64,000 bases of DNA, taken from assembly GCF_900129805.1 (NCBI RefSeq), contig NZ_FQWY01000002.1, positions 1-64,000 on the forward strand. Reading direction: 5' to 3'. The number at the start of each line of letters is the position of its first letter. Positions within the stretch are counted from its first letter, which is position 1. The notes beneath the pieces were generated by a model, which did no database searches, was not told where the DNA came from, and saw only the letters and a list, made by a program, of their open reading frames with translations. Position numbers and translations under genes: made by a program. Below, one piece after another: positions 57,085 to 64,000 of this stretch. The stretch is from Thermosyntropha lipolytica DSM 11003 (GTDB lineage Bacteria; Bacillota; Syntrophomonadia; Syntrophomonadales; Syntrophomonadaceae).

Positions 57085-57478
57085 TTAGCTCCCAAAACCT
57101 TTAGAGAAAATCTGTCTAATGTGATAACCTTTAATAAGGAAATGGGGGTAGATGTTAATGAGCAGCAAAAACCAGTACAGTGATGAGTTTAAAGAGCAAA
57201 TTATCAAAAAATGTCAGGAAACAGGTAATGTAGCTACCCAAGCCCAGCGTTATAATATTTCAACTAATACTATTCATACGCAGTTTGGGATATCTTACTC
57301 CTGCTGAATATTATGAACTTCATAAAAAGAATTCTTCTTTAACCCAGGTAGCTTAGTATAAGCTTAAAATTAAGCTTAAAATGAGCGCAGAATTAATCTA
57401 TTATGTATGACAGTAATTTTATGTAATTTTCAAAGAGCTTTAGATTTAGACAGATTTTTTACATTAATAAGGGGCTAA
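57085..57478 (+). mobile_element. internally deleted IS3-family element, copy 1
   Basis: The left end TTAGCTCCCAAAACC and right end (..ACAGATTTTTTACATTAATAAGGGGCTAA, parts quoted) match those of copy 2 at 59215 in inverted order, with ATCTGTCTAA near both ends. Inside, orfA begins MLMSSKNQYSDEFKEQIIKK and its HTH reads YNISTNTIHT. The frame then jumps straight to the C-terminal end of orfB (LGYLTPAEYYELHKKNSS, stop near 57356). The DDE core is gone, so it is non-autonomous. Confidence 0.8.
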
Positions 57479-57601
57479 GTCGACCAGACCGCCATACGGT
57501 ATCTTTTGCTTTTCATTGCCGAACTGCTCAAAAAATTCCCCAGGGTTTATACGCAGTAATTTTGTGTCAAGTTCAATATTGGATTGCTGGCCAACCAGCA
57601 T
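57464..57601 (-). pseudogene. gene start truncated by IS copy 1
   Basis: ATG 57601 lies 3 nt after the VKOR-like gene stop, in the same frame. It encodes MLVGQQSNIELDTKLLRI, then NPGEFFEQFGNEKQKIPYGG, and the last residues come from the IS end before a stop at 57464. It is therefore the N-terminal piece of a fourth cassette gene cut off by the insertion, or a readthrough tail. No family recognised; no ribosome site, so it depends on coupling. Confidence 0.45.
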
Positions 57602-57604
57602 AAA

Positions 57605-58012
57605 TTAGGGCTTTGATGCCTGTTTTAAACTGCGAAATTTGGGTGATATAACTAATTCGGTTGTTACTGCTATAAATACCAGATAATAAAAGATTTCTGA
57701 GGTGAAACAAAGCCAGCAAATGCTCCAACCGCCTGTTGCTTGGATATTCATCAATGCGGATGATATTACTGCAGAAACCCCAGCTGTCACAATACAAACA
57801 ATTCTAATCACCTTCCACTTTTTTCCCATCATGTATAACCCCAAAATTACACAGGCTCCTACAAGTGATAGTAATGATAATATCAAATGTGTTGTTTTCA
57901 GGCCTGCATTACATGTCGGGCAAATAGGTGTAGACAACACCCATTTGTCAATAAATACGAATATCGAAATAGCCAAGTTGCTGTAAATCAACCCTAAAAC
58001 GATTTTTCTCAT
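57605..58012 (-). CDS. vitamin K epoxide reductase-like (VKOR/DsbB-type) membrane thiol oxidoreductase
   Basis: A 135-aa protein with four hydrophobic segments. Cysteine pairs CPTC (after the first helix) and CWLC (near the last helices) fit the two redox pairs of VKOR-like proteins, which make disulfides in exported proteins. ATG 58012 follows GGGGGTAATAA and overlaps the upstream small gene by 4 nt. Beside a Cys-rich exported precursor, a role as its oxidase is plausible; that is inference. Identity as VKOR rests on topology and Cys pattern only. Confidence 0.65.
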   Translation of the reverse strand: MRKIVLGLIYSNLAISIFVFIDKWVLSTPICPTCNAGLKTTHLILSLLSLVGACVILGLYMMGKKWKVIRIVCIVTAGVSAVISSALMNIQATGGWSICWLCFTSEIFYYLVFIAVTTELVISPKFRSLKQASKP

Positions 58013-58206
58013 TTTATTACCCCCATATAGACTAATAAGGGAAGTATAAGTTTTAATAGAGCTATTATGATTGCCAAACCCAACATCCACCAGCCAAATA
58101 TTCTTAAATAGCCTTCGTCTTTTAATTGAGCTGCCTTCTTAAGATTGTATAACCCTGCTAAAAGCAATGTTACTACGGCAAGAAAATCAAAAATATATTT
58201 TAACAT
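58009..58206 (-). CDS. 65-aa membrane protein
   Basis: Two predicted membrane helices (about 5-22 and 38-60), with a short charged loop KKAAQLKDEGYLRIFGWW between. ATG follows AGGTGAG at 5 nt; the stop overlaps the VKOR-like start by 4 nt. Small two-helix proteins often serve as immunity proteins or partners in peptide-toxin loci, a possible role here. No family recognised. Confidence 0.75.
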   Translation of the reverse strand: MLKYIFDFLAVVTLLLAGLYNLKKAAQLKDEGYLRIFGWWMLGLAIIIALLKLILPLLVYMGVIK

Positions 58207-58216
58207 CTTATCTCAC

Positions 58217-58984
58217 CTACCAGCATTGCCCAAAACAATATGTTACGGTTCCTACAAGGACCACTTCTGCTGCTTTAAGACAAAGCAGACAAGCAGCACC
58301 CGCAGTGCCAATACATATAGCAGAACATGCAACACTTAGAGCTGTAATTGCCCATGCAGGGACGCCCATCCCTGCTAAACATGAGTTAAAGCAGGACCAG
58401 AATCCAGCTGCTATAGCGGTCTTAATCGTTAAAAAACTGGCTGCAAAACCAGATGCATTGGCATCTTGATTTTTATACTCTAGAATCTTGCTCAGATCTT
58501 GTCCTACACCGGATGAATCAATTTTTTCAGCATTAAGAATCTTGCCATTCTCTAAAATGTTGGCTGTAACTGTAGAGTCGCTAGTTTTAGCAACGAATTG
58601 GTAAATTCCATCCTCAAGTTTATTAAACTTGAATAACACTGCTTCTTTTTGCTGGCAGTCTTTATCAAAGAACACGGTATAGGAACTGTATTGATATCCA
58701 GTATTATCATTAATCGGGATTCTAACAGCATAGACTGAACCGTTTTCTTCCGGGAACTGCTTTACGACAACGTTGTCTGTATTAAAGGCATACTTAGCTT
58801 GCATCTCTTTAAACTTGCCGTCTTGCATGACTTTATCTCGCAGGTCATTCTGTATCTCTACTGAGACATTGGATAAGCTCCCTTCCTTTAGTGCTTTTGC
58901 CGCAGCGTTGCCTACAAATCCCGGGGTCATTAGTAAACATGAGACTAAGATTATCGATATAAGTTTTCTGAAATTTATATTCAT
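58217..58984 (-). CDS. secreted precursor with Cys-rich hydrophobic C-terminal domain (putative peptide toxin)
   Basis: 255 aa. A signal peptide (about 1-28, LISIILVSCLLMTPGFVGNAAA) is followed by a soluble pro-region to about 190. The last ~62 residues (from about G194) are hydrophobic and hold eight Cys: C198/C202, C220/C224, C232/C235 and C250/C254, i.e. CxxxC, CxxxC, CxxC, CxxxC, with KTAIAA before as a possible cleavage site. The plan (signal, pro-region, Cys-containing hydrophobic tail) resembles SdpC and halocin-C8-like precursors. GGAGGTG precedes the ATG. First gene of a cassette with a VKOR-like oxidase. Toxin role is inference. Confidence 0.8.
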   Translation of the reverse strand: MNINFRKLISIILVSCLLMTPGFVGNAAAKALKEGSLSNVSVEIQNDLRDKVMQDGKFKEMQAKYAFNTDNVVVKQFPEENGSVYAVRIPINDNTGYQYSSYTVFFDKDCQQKEAVLFKFNKLEDGIYQFVAKTSDSTVTANILENGKILNAEKIDSSGVGQDLSKILEYKNQDANASGFAASFLTIKTAIAAGFWSCFNSCLAGMGVPAWAITALSVACSAICIGTAGAACLLCLKAAEVVLVGTVTYCFGQCW

Positions 58985-59214
58985 ATATTACACCTCCATT
59001 AAACAATTAATCTGACGAGTTAATCAAGTAAACCTTCATAAGGTTCATCAGATAAACAAAGCAAATCTGTAAATGTTCCGGTATTTAGAGACTTTAGGGG
59101 CAACCATCCGGGTAACCCTACCTGAAAAAGAGCAATTTCGGCTATAAGAAAGAAGGGTAGAGGTCTGGACTAGGTTGGATGGAGTCTTAGGGTTGCAAAT
59201 TCTGTTCTCTCGCC
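58985..59214. other. leader region of the cassette, no gene seen
   Basis: 230 bp between IS copy 2 and the precursor gene. Near the ATG a nested fold is possible: ATCTGA with TCAGAT enclosing AACCTT-ATG-AAGGTT. Farther up are near-repeats GACTTTAGGGGCAACC and GAGTCTTAGGGTTGC. No riboswitch I recognise and no good promoter found. Confidence 0.35.
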
Positions 59215-59736
59215 TTAGCCCCTTATTAATGTAAAAAATCTGTCTAAATCTAAAGCTCTTTGAAAATTACATGAAATTACTGTCATGCATAATAGATTAA
59301 TTCCGCGATCATTTTAAGCTTATATTAAGCTACCTGAGTTAAAGCAGACTTCTTTTTATCAAATTCATAATATTCAGCAGGAGTAAGATATCCCAAACTA
59401 CCATGTATTCTCCGATGGTTGTAATATTCTAGGTACTGGCTTACTATTTCATATGCTTCTCTGGCCCGTTATCAGTTCTTACTATTTCTGCTTTAGGCAA
59501 AGTCTTTACAGATCCGGTTTGGCGATATTTTTTAATCCAGGTATGGATAGTATTAGTTGAAATATTATAACGCCGGGCTTGGGTAGCTACATTACCTGTT
59601 TCCCCACATTTTTTGATAATTTGCTCTTTAAACTCATCACTATACTGGTTTTTGCTGCTCATTAACATCTACCCCCATTTCCTTATTAAAGGTTATCACA
59701 TTAGACAGATTTTCTCTAAAGGTTTTGGGGGGCTAA
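59215..59736 (-). mobile_element. internally deleted IS3-family element, copy 2 (inverted)
   Basis: Same element as copy 1 in opposite orientation. orfA (start 59668) reads MLMSSKNQYSDEFKEQIIKK..., HTH YNISTNTIHTWIKKYRQTG, and then runs into a piece of orfB (IVRTDNGPE, part of the DDE domain). The orfB tail (YLEYYNHRRIHGSLGYLTP) follows in another frame, to a stop near 59332. It retains more than copy 1 but is also non-functional. No matching target duplications were found for either copy. Confidence 0.8.
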
Positions 59737-60204
59737 ATAGACTAACGGCACAAGCACCTTAACATTAAATGTCTTGGTGTGGCAGCCCTATAGAATTCTA
59801 CAAATACCATAAGTTTTACACCGTTTATCGCTGGTTTCCTATGATCGCAAAGGCTTTTGGTCAACAAAACCAATAAATTGCTTTGCTTTAATTAACCCAA
59901 CCTGTGGAGGGATTCCAAAAGGTGAAACTAAAATTCGGATAATGGTTGGTAGGAAATGTATCAGAACTATGCCACCAAGAACTGGCAATAGCTTTTAAAG
60001 GGTAGTTTGAGTAAATTAGCTTTTTAGCAAATAAATCAATCCCCCTTTCATATTAGATTAATTTTTTTCCTATAAATTGCCACCAATTCTAAAATACAAA
60101 AAGAAAAAAATCAATATCCTGGGAATAAATGGTATAATTTTGAACTTAAATAACACCTTTTCAGGTATAACCAGTAAAAAAATCAACTTTTTAACAAAAA
60201 ACAA
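59737..60204. other. 468-bp gap, no gene seen
   Basis: Between IS copy 2 and the accA terminator I see no coding frame, RNA gene or clear promoter. The first part has scattered stops in all frames and no ribosome sites; the second is A/T-rich. It may be debris from transposition. Confidence 0.5.
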
Positions 60205-60249
60205 AAAAGTCAATTTCAGGTCTTGCCCTTCAACCTGAAACCGACTTTT
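60205..60249 (-). terminator. terminator of the fatty-acid operon
   Basis: AAAAGTCAATTTCAGGT (60205-60221) pairs with ACCTGAAACCGACTTTT (60233-60249), with one mismatched step, and six T follow on the minus strand. Confidence 0.88.
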
Positions 60250-60264
60250 GCAATAAAATAAATA

Positions 60265-61218
60265 TCAAAACTTCAAAACTGTCATTTTCCTTAATCTCTC
60301 ATAACGCCTCTTTACCAGTTCTTCTGAAGTTAAACTTAAAAGCTCTTCTAAAGCTTCCCTTATACATTTTTTCATAATATCCGCTGTTTCTTCTAAATCC
60401 TGATTAGCCCCCCCTACCGGCTCAGGTATAATATCATCTATAATGCCGAAAGCCTTAAGATCATCGGCAGTAAGCTTTAAAGCTCCCGCCATTTTTTCTA
60501 CTTCATCAAGGCTTTTCCACAGGATAGACGCACTGGCTTCCGGGGAAGCTACGGAAAAAACAGAGTTAGAAAGCATAAAAAGCTTATCCCCTACTGCCAG
60601 GGCTAAAGCTCCGCCGCTTCCACCTTCTCCGATAACTATGCTTATAATCGGTACTTTAAGCCCGGACAGCAGCATTAAGTTCTCGGCAATTGCCCAGGCC
60701 TGTCCCCTTTCTTCAGCTCCTACCCCGGGATAAGCCCCGGGAGTATCTATAAAAGTTATTACCGGCCGCCTGAATTTTTCAGCCTGTAAAAACAGCCTTT
60801 TAGCTTTGCGGAAACCTTCCGGATGCGGCATTCCAAAATTGCGTTCGATATTTTCTTTGGTGTTTTTGCCTTTTTGATGGCCTACCACCGTCACCGGGAT
60901 ACCCTCAAAAAAGGCTATACCCCCTATAATAGCTTTATCATCGCCAAAAGTGCGGTCCCCATGCAGTTCAACAAAATCAGTAAAAATTTCCTCTATATAC
61001 TGCCGGCAGGAAGGCCTGTCCACCTGACGGCTTAAAACCACCTTTTCCCAGGGGCTTAAATTGGAGTACCTTTCCTCTTTGAGCCTTTCAATTTTTGCTT
61101 CGAGAAGTTTAATTTCTTTGTCCAGATTAAAACCAGTAGAAGCTGAAATGTTTTTTAATTCATTAAGTTTATTTAAAAGGTTCTCATGCTGTTCCTCAAA
61201 CTGAAACTTTTTGCTCAT
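60265..61218 (-). CDS. accA: acetyl-CoA carboxylase carboxyltransferase, alpha subunit
   Basis: Transfers CO2 from biotin to acetyl-CoA with AccD. N-terminal coiled coil (about 5-45), then VGHQKGKNTKENIERNFG, DTPGAYPGVGAEERGQ and IGEGGSGGALALAVGD. 317 aa is normal. It overlaps accD by 23 nt and has AAGGAGG before the ATG. Last gene of the operon. Confidence 0.97.
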   Translation of the reverse strand: MSKKFQFEEQHENLLNKLNELKNISASTGFNLDKEIKLLEAKIERLKEERYSNLSPWEKVVLSRQVDRPSCRQYIEEIFTDFVELHGDRTFGDDKAIIGGIAFFEGIPVTVVGHQKGKNTKENIERNFGMPHPEGFRKAKRLFLQAEKFRRPVITFIDTPGAYPGVGAEERGQAWAIAENLMLLSGLKVPIISIVIGEGGSGGALALAVGDKLFMLSNSVFSVASPEASASILWKSLDEVEKMAGALKLTADDLKAFGIIDDIIPEPVGGANQDLEETADIMKKCIREALEELLSLTSEELVKRRYERLRKMTVLKF

Positions 61219-62077
61219 ATTTTCCTCCTTGATGGAGCTTTAAAAGCTTAATAAGTAGATCTCTGATTTCGTTTCTCTTTACTACCATATCAATCATGCC
61301 ATGTTCCAACAGGAATTCTGCCTGCTGAAACCCCTCCGGCAGTTCCTGCCTTATCGTCTGTTTTATTACCCGCGGCCCGGTAAAACCGATTAAAGCCTTA
61401 GGCTCAGCAATAATAATATCAGCCAGGGCAGCAAAGCTGGCTGCTACTCCCCCGGTAGTAGGATGAGTCATGATTGATATATAAAGCAAACCAGCCTTAT
61501 GCAGCCTTTCTATCACCGCACTGGTTCTGGCCATCTGCATAAGGGAAAACATGCCTTCCTGGATGCGGGCACCGCCTGAGGCAGTGCATAAAACCAAAGG
61601 CAGCCTCTCTTTAAGCGCTCTTTCCCCTGCCCGAAGTATTTTTTCCCCCACCACAGAGCCCATACTTCCCATAGCAAAGCGGGAATCCATAACCCCTAAT
61701 ATTACCTTGTATCCTCCTATACTAGCCTTGCCTGTAATTACCGCCTCATTAAGCCCTGATTTCTCCCGGGCTTCTTTAAGTTTTAAATCATAATCCGGGA
61801 AACACAAGATATTAAAAGAAATAAGTTCCTTATCAAACTCTTCCCAACTGCCTTCATCGACCAGCAGTTCTATCCTTTCCGGCGCACTAAGGAGATAATG
61901 ATAGCCACATTCCGGGCAAACCCGGCAATTTTGGCTTAAAACTTCCTGGTCAACCCTTGCCCCACAGGAAGGACATGCTTCCCCCCCTGCGGTGCTTTTT
62001 TCACGATCAAAAACCTTATTACCAGCCGGGTGTACTACATAATATTTTTTCCTATCTGTCCATCCTTTTTTAAACAT
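61196..62077 (-). CDS. accD: acetyl-CoA carboxylase carboxyltransferase, beta subunit
   Basis: Partner of AccA. The N-terminal zinc ribbon has CPSCGARVD and CRVCPECGYHY (four Cys); the crotonase-like core has CTASGGARIQEGMFSLMQMA and MTHPTTGGVAASFAALADI. 293 aa is normal. It is 13 nt after fabZ. accB and accC are not in this window. Confidence 0.97.
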   Translation of the reverse strand: MFKKGWTDRKKYYVVHPAGNKVFDREKSTAGGEACPSCGARVDQEVLSQNCRVCPECGYHYLLSAPERIELLVDEGSWEEFDKELISFNILCFPDYDLKLKEAREKSGLNEAVITGKASIGGYKVILGVMDSRFAMGSMGSVVGEKILRAGERALKERLPLVLCTASGGARIQEGMFSLMQMARTSAVIERLHKAGLLYISIMTHPTTGGVAASFAALADIIIAEPKALIGFTGPRVIKQTIRQELPEGFQQAEFLLEHGMIDMVVKRNEIRDLLIKLLKLHQGGKYEQKVSV

Positions 62078-62090
62078 ATTTCATCTGCCT

Positions 62091-62510
62091 TCAAGATAAG
62101 GCAAACAGGAACTCACCTCCACAAACAGGTTTGCCATTAAGGCTTATACTTCCTTTAGCCTTGCCTATACTACCTTTTACTGTAATTAATTCTGCAGTAA
62201 TAAAGAGGACATCTCCCGGCACTATTCTCTGCTTGAAGCGAAATTTATCAACTCCAGCCAAAAAAGCAAGTTTCCCCTTATACCTTTCATCACTCAAAAG
62301 AGCAATCGCTCCTACCTGGGCTACCGCCTCTATCATCAAAACCCCGGGCATAACCGGATTTCCCGGGAAATGTCCGGCAAAAAAAGGTTCATTAACAGTC
62401 ACATTTTTAACCCCCACCGCTTTTTCGCCTGGATGGAGTTCCACAATCTTATCTACCAGCAAAAACGGATAACGGTGAGGTATTATTTTCATAATTTCTT
62501 CTATATGCAT
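62091..62510 (-). CDS. fabZ: 3-hydroxyacyl-ACP dehydratase
   Basis: Hot-dog fold dehydratase of fatty-acid elongation. [19 protein letters not shown] and the catalytic [20 protein letters not shown] (His and Glu) are visible. 139 aa is normal. It lies 8 nt after fabF. Confidence 0.97.
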   Translation of the reverse strand: MHIEEIMKIIPHRYPFLLVDKIVELHPGEKAVGVKNVTVNEPFFAGHFPGNPVMPGVLMIEAVAQVGAIALLSDERYKGKLAFLAGVDKFRFKQRIVPGDVLFITAELITVKGSIGKAKGSISLNGKPVCGGEFLFALS

Positions 62511-62518
62511 AAAATCAC

Positions 62519-63763
62519 CTAGCCCAACTTGCGTAATATCAGCACCGCATTATGCCCGCCAAAGCCCAGGGAATCAGATAGCACCGTTTTTAACTCTTTT
62601 TCCCGGGGAGTAAGCGGTACATAATCGAGATCACATTCAGGGTCCTGGTTTTCTAGATTCAAGGTAGGAGGAATAAGGTTATTCTCCAGAGCCAGAGCAG
62701 AAGCGATAAGTTCAACTGCTCCCGCTGCCCCCAGCATATGTCCGGTAGCTGCCTTAATGGAGCTTACCGGCAATTCATAACTGTATGGGCCAAATACTGT
62801 TTTTATTACTTTGGTTTCAATCACATCATTAAGCCTGGTGCCTGTACCATGAGCGTTTATATAATCTATCTCCTCAGGCTCTATCCCGGCTTGAGCCAAT
62901 GCCATTTTGAATGCCAAAACTGCTCCTCTTCCTTCTTCATCCGGCTGTACCATATGGCAGGCATCAGCACTTGCTCCATAACCGATTATTTCTGCATAAA
63001 TATGGGCACCTCTAGCCAGGGCATGTTCCAGGCTTTCCAAAACCACAATACCTGCTCCTTCTCCCATAACAAAACCTTCCCTTTCCCTATCAAAAGGCCG
63101 GCAGGCCTTTTGAGGTTCATCATTACGGTCAGATAAGGCCTTCATGGCACAAAAGCCTCCTAACCCCAGCGGGGTAATAGCAGCTTCAGTCCCGCCTGCT
63201 ATCATCACTTCTGCCTGTCCATCCCTGATAATGCGGAAAGCTTCCCCAATGGAGTTGGTCCCCGACGCACAGGCCGTAACCGTACAGCCGTTGGGCCCCT
63301 TTACCCCCAACACTATGGCCACCTGTCCAGAAGCCATATTAGGGATAAGCATAGGAATAAAAAAAGGATTAATTCCTCCTACTCCCTTCTCCAGCATCTG
63401 CCGGTGGTTTTTTTCCAGGGTTTCAATACCACCGATGCCGGAACCTATCCATACCCCGATTTTTTCTCTATCTACCCTGGTAAGATCAATACCGGCATCT
63501 TCTACCGCTACCTTAGAAGCTGCACAGGCATATTGGACAAACTTGTCCATCCGGCGCACTTCTTTCTTAGGCAGATAATCTTCTGCCTTGAAGTCTTTTA
63601 CCTGGGCAGCAATCCTAACCGGAAAATCAGAAGTATCAAAATAGTCGATATATCCTATGCCTGTATGGCCATTTAATAAATTATGCCAGAAAGTATTTTT
63701 ATCATGGCCCAGGGGAGAAATCATCCCCAGGCCGGTTATAACTACCCTTTTTGCCAAACTCAA
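62519..63763 (-). CDS. fabF: 3-oxoacyl-ACP synthase II
   Basis: Elongating condensing enzyme. Catalytic Cys in [16 protein letters not shown], and the two His in [14 protein letters not shown] and [15 protein letters not shown]. 414 aa. The frame starts with TTG 63763; TTG 63757 is better placed behind GGGGTGGG, so the first two residues are uncertain. It follows acpP by 14 nt. Confidence 0.97.
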   Translation of the reverse strand: MSLAKRVVITGLGMISPLGHDKNTFWHNLLNGHTGIGYIDYFDTSDFPVRIAAQVKDFKAEDYLPKKEVRRMDKFVQYACAASKVAVEDAGIDLTRVDREKIGVWIGSGIGGIETLEKNHRQMLEKGVGGINPFFIPMLIPNMASGQVAIVLGVKGPNGCTVTACASGTNSIGEAFRIIRDGQAEVMIAGGTEAAITPLGLGGFCAMKALSDRNDEPQKACRPFDREREGFVMGEGAGIVVLESLEHALARGAHIYAEIIGYGASADACHMVQPDEEGRGAVLAFKMALAQAGIEPEEIDYINAHGTGTRLNDVIETKVIKTVFGPYSYELPVSSIKAATGHMLGAAGAVELIASALALENNLIPPTLNLENQDPECDLDYVPLTPREKELKTVLSDSLGFGGHNAVLILRKLG

Positions 63764-63777
63764 CCCACCCCGATTAT

Positions 63778-64000
63778 TTAAACTTTTTCTTTCAGCCTTT
63801 CCTCAATATATTCAACAGCATCCCTTACGGTCTTCATATTTTCGGCTGCTTCTTCCGGAATCTGGATATCATATCTTTCTTCCAAAAGCATAAGCATTTC
63901 AACAATATCTAAAGAATCAGCATCCAGATCTTCTTCAAAAGAAGCATCCATGGTTACTATTTCTTCCGGCACATCCTTAATCTCGATTATTATCTCCTTT
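63778..64000 (-). CDS. acpP: acyl carrier protein, N-terminus cut by window edge
   Basis: Carries growing acyl chains. The phosphopantetheine Ser is in LDADSLDIVEMLMLLEERYD, and the C-terminus reads TVRDAVEYIEERLKEKV. The frame is open to the last base (KEIIIEIKDVPEEIV), which matches the usual ACP N-terminus, so a few residues lie outside the window; the internal GTG 63972 is not the start. First visible gene of the acc-fab operon. Confidence 0.95.
   Translation of the reverse strand, partial: KEIIIEIKDVPEEIVTMDASFEEDLDADSLDIVEMLMLLEERYDIQIPEEAAENMKTVRDAVEYIEERLKEKV

Noticed and set aside
58985-59214. Cyclic di-GMP-I riboswitch in the leader of the Cys-rich precursor gene
   Set aside because: AGGTAG..GGTTACC..GGATGG on the minus strand recalls the 3' part of that class, but the CAGGGCAAACC and GGGACGCAAAGC elements are missing.
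57085-59736. Active composite transposon
   Set aside because: Both IS copies lack the DDE core and no flanking target duplication was seen, so it is at most a relic.
1-64000. CRISPR arrays, tRNA or rRNA genes
   Set aside because: No regularly spaced repeats and no tRNA/rRNA-like sequence were found on reading the window.

Overview
The window looks like a low-to-mid GC, spore-forming anaerobic member of the Clostridia. It carries spo0A, spoIVB and a GerMN lipoprotein. It also has a sulfide-type Thi4 (His instead of Cys), a CBS-domain pyrophosphatase, several acyl-CoA dehydrogenase genes with a ferredoxin, and a long-chain acyl-CoA synthetase. That mix fits a fatty-acid-oxidising, Syntrophomonas-like organism. 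This placement is inference from gene content, not a database match.

Layout. 1-1150: wreckage of two insertion sequences (IS1182-like end, ISL3-like remnant) separated by a strongly folded non-coding segment. 1213-14100 (minus): spo0A, steA, steB, two glycosyltransferases, a PepT-like peptidase, a DUF3866 protein, a NUDIX hydrolase, an EndoQ-like nuclease, an unknown protein, CBS-PPase and fadD. 14328-35697 (minus): one co-directional block. It starts at a clear sigma-A promoter and a ykkC-type (PRPP-class) riboswitch, runs through purE-B-C-S-Q-L-F-M-N-H-D, a small membrane protein, an HD hydrolase, a YerC/TrpR-like regulator and hisZ-G-D-B-H-A-F-IE, and ends at spoIVB. 36-39 kb: orphan genes, a GerMN lipoprotein, TspO and a half-kilobase with only repeats. 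39.2-42.9 kb: thiamin genes thiD-thiE (plus) facing thi4-thiC (minus, under a TPP riboswitch). 43-46.3 kb (plus): two acyl-CoA dehydrogenases, an XRE regulator and a ferredoxin. 46.5-49.5 kb (minus): a ParE/Phd toxin-antitoxin pair next to guaA and hpt. 49.6-53.9 kb (plus): a MacB-type ABC efflux set. 53.9-57.1 kb: a lipoprotein with an apparent ATT start, glnA and a secreted orphan. 57.1-59.7 kb: two internally deleted, inverted copies of one IS3-family element bracket a small minus-strand cassette. 60.2-64 kb (minus): fatty-acid synthesis genes acpP-fabF-fabZ-accD-accA, with acpP cut by the window edge.

The best candidate for something undescribed is the IS-bracketed cassette at 57.46-58.98 kb. 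It encodes a 255-aa secreted precursor whose last ~62 residues are hydrophobic with eight cysteines in four CxxxC/CxxC pairs, then a 65-aa two-helix membrane protein, a VKOR-like thiol oxidoreductase, and a gene start truncated by the IS. It reads like a disulfide-stabilised, SDP/halocin-C8-like peptide toxin system with its oxidase. Other points worth checking are the PRPP-riboswitch head of a pur-his block, the folded RNA-like segment at 490-669, the ATT start, and a 43-aa gene with a perfect Shine-Dalgarno at 7125.
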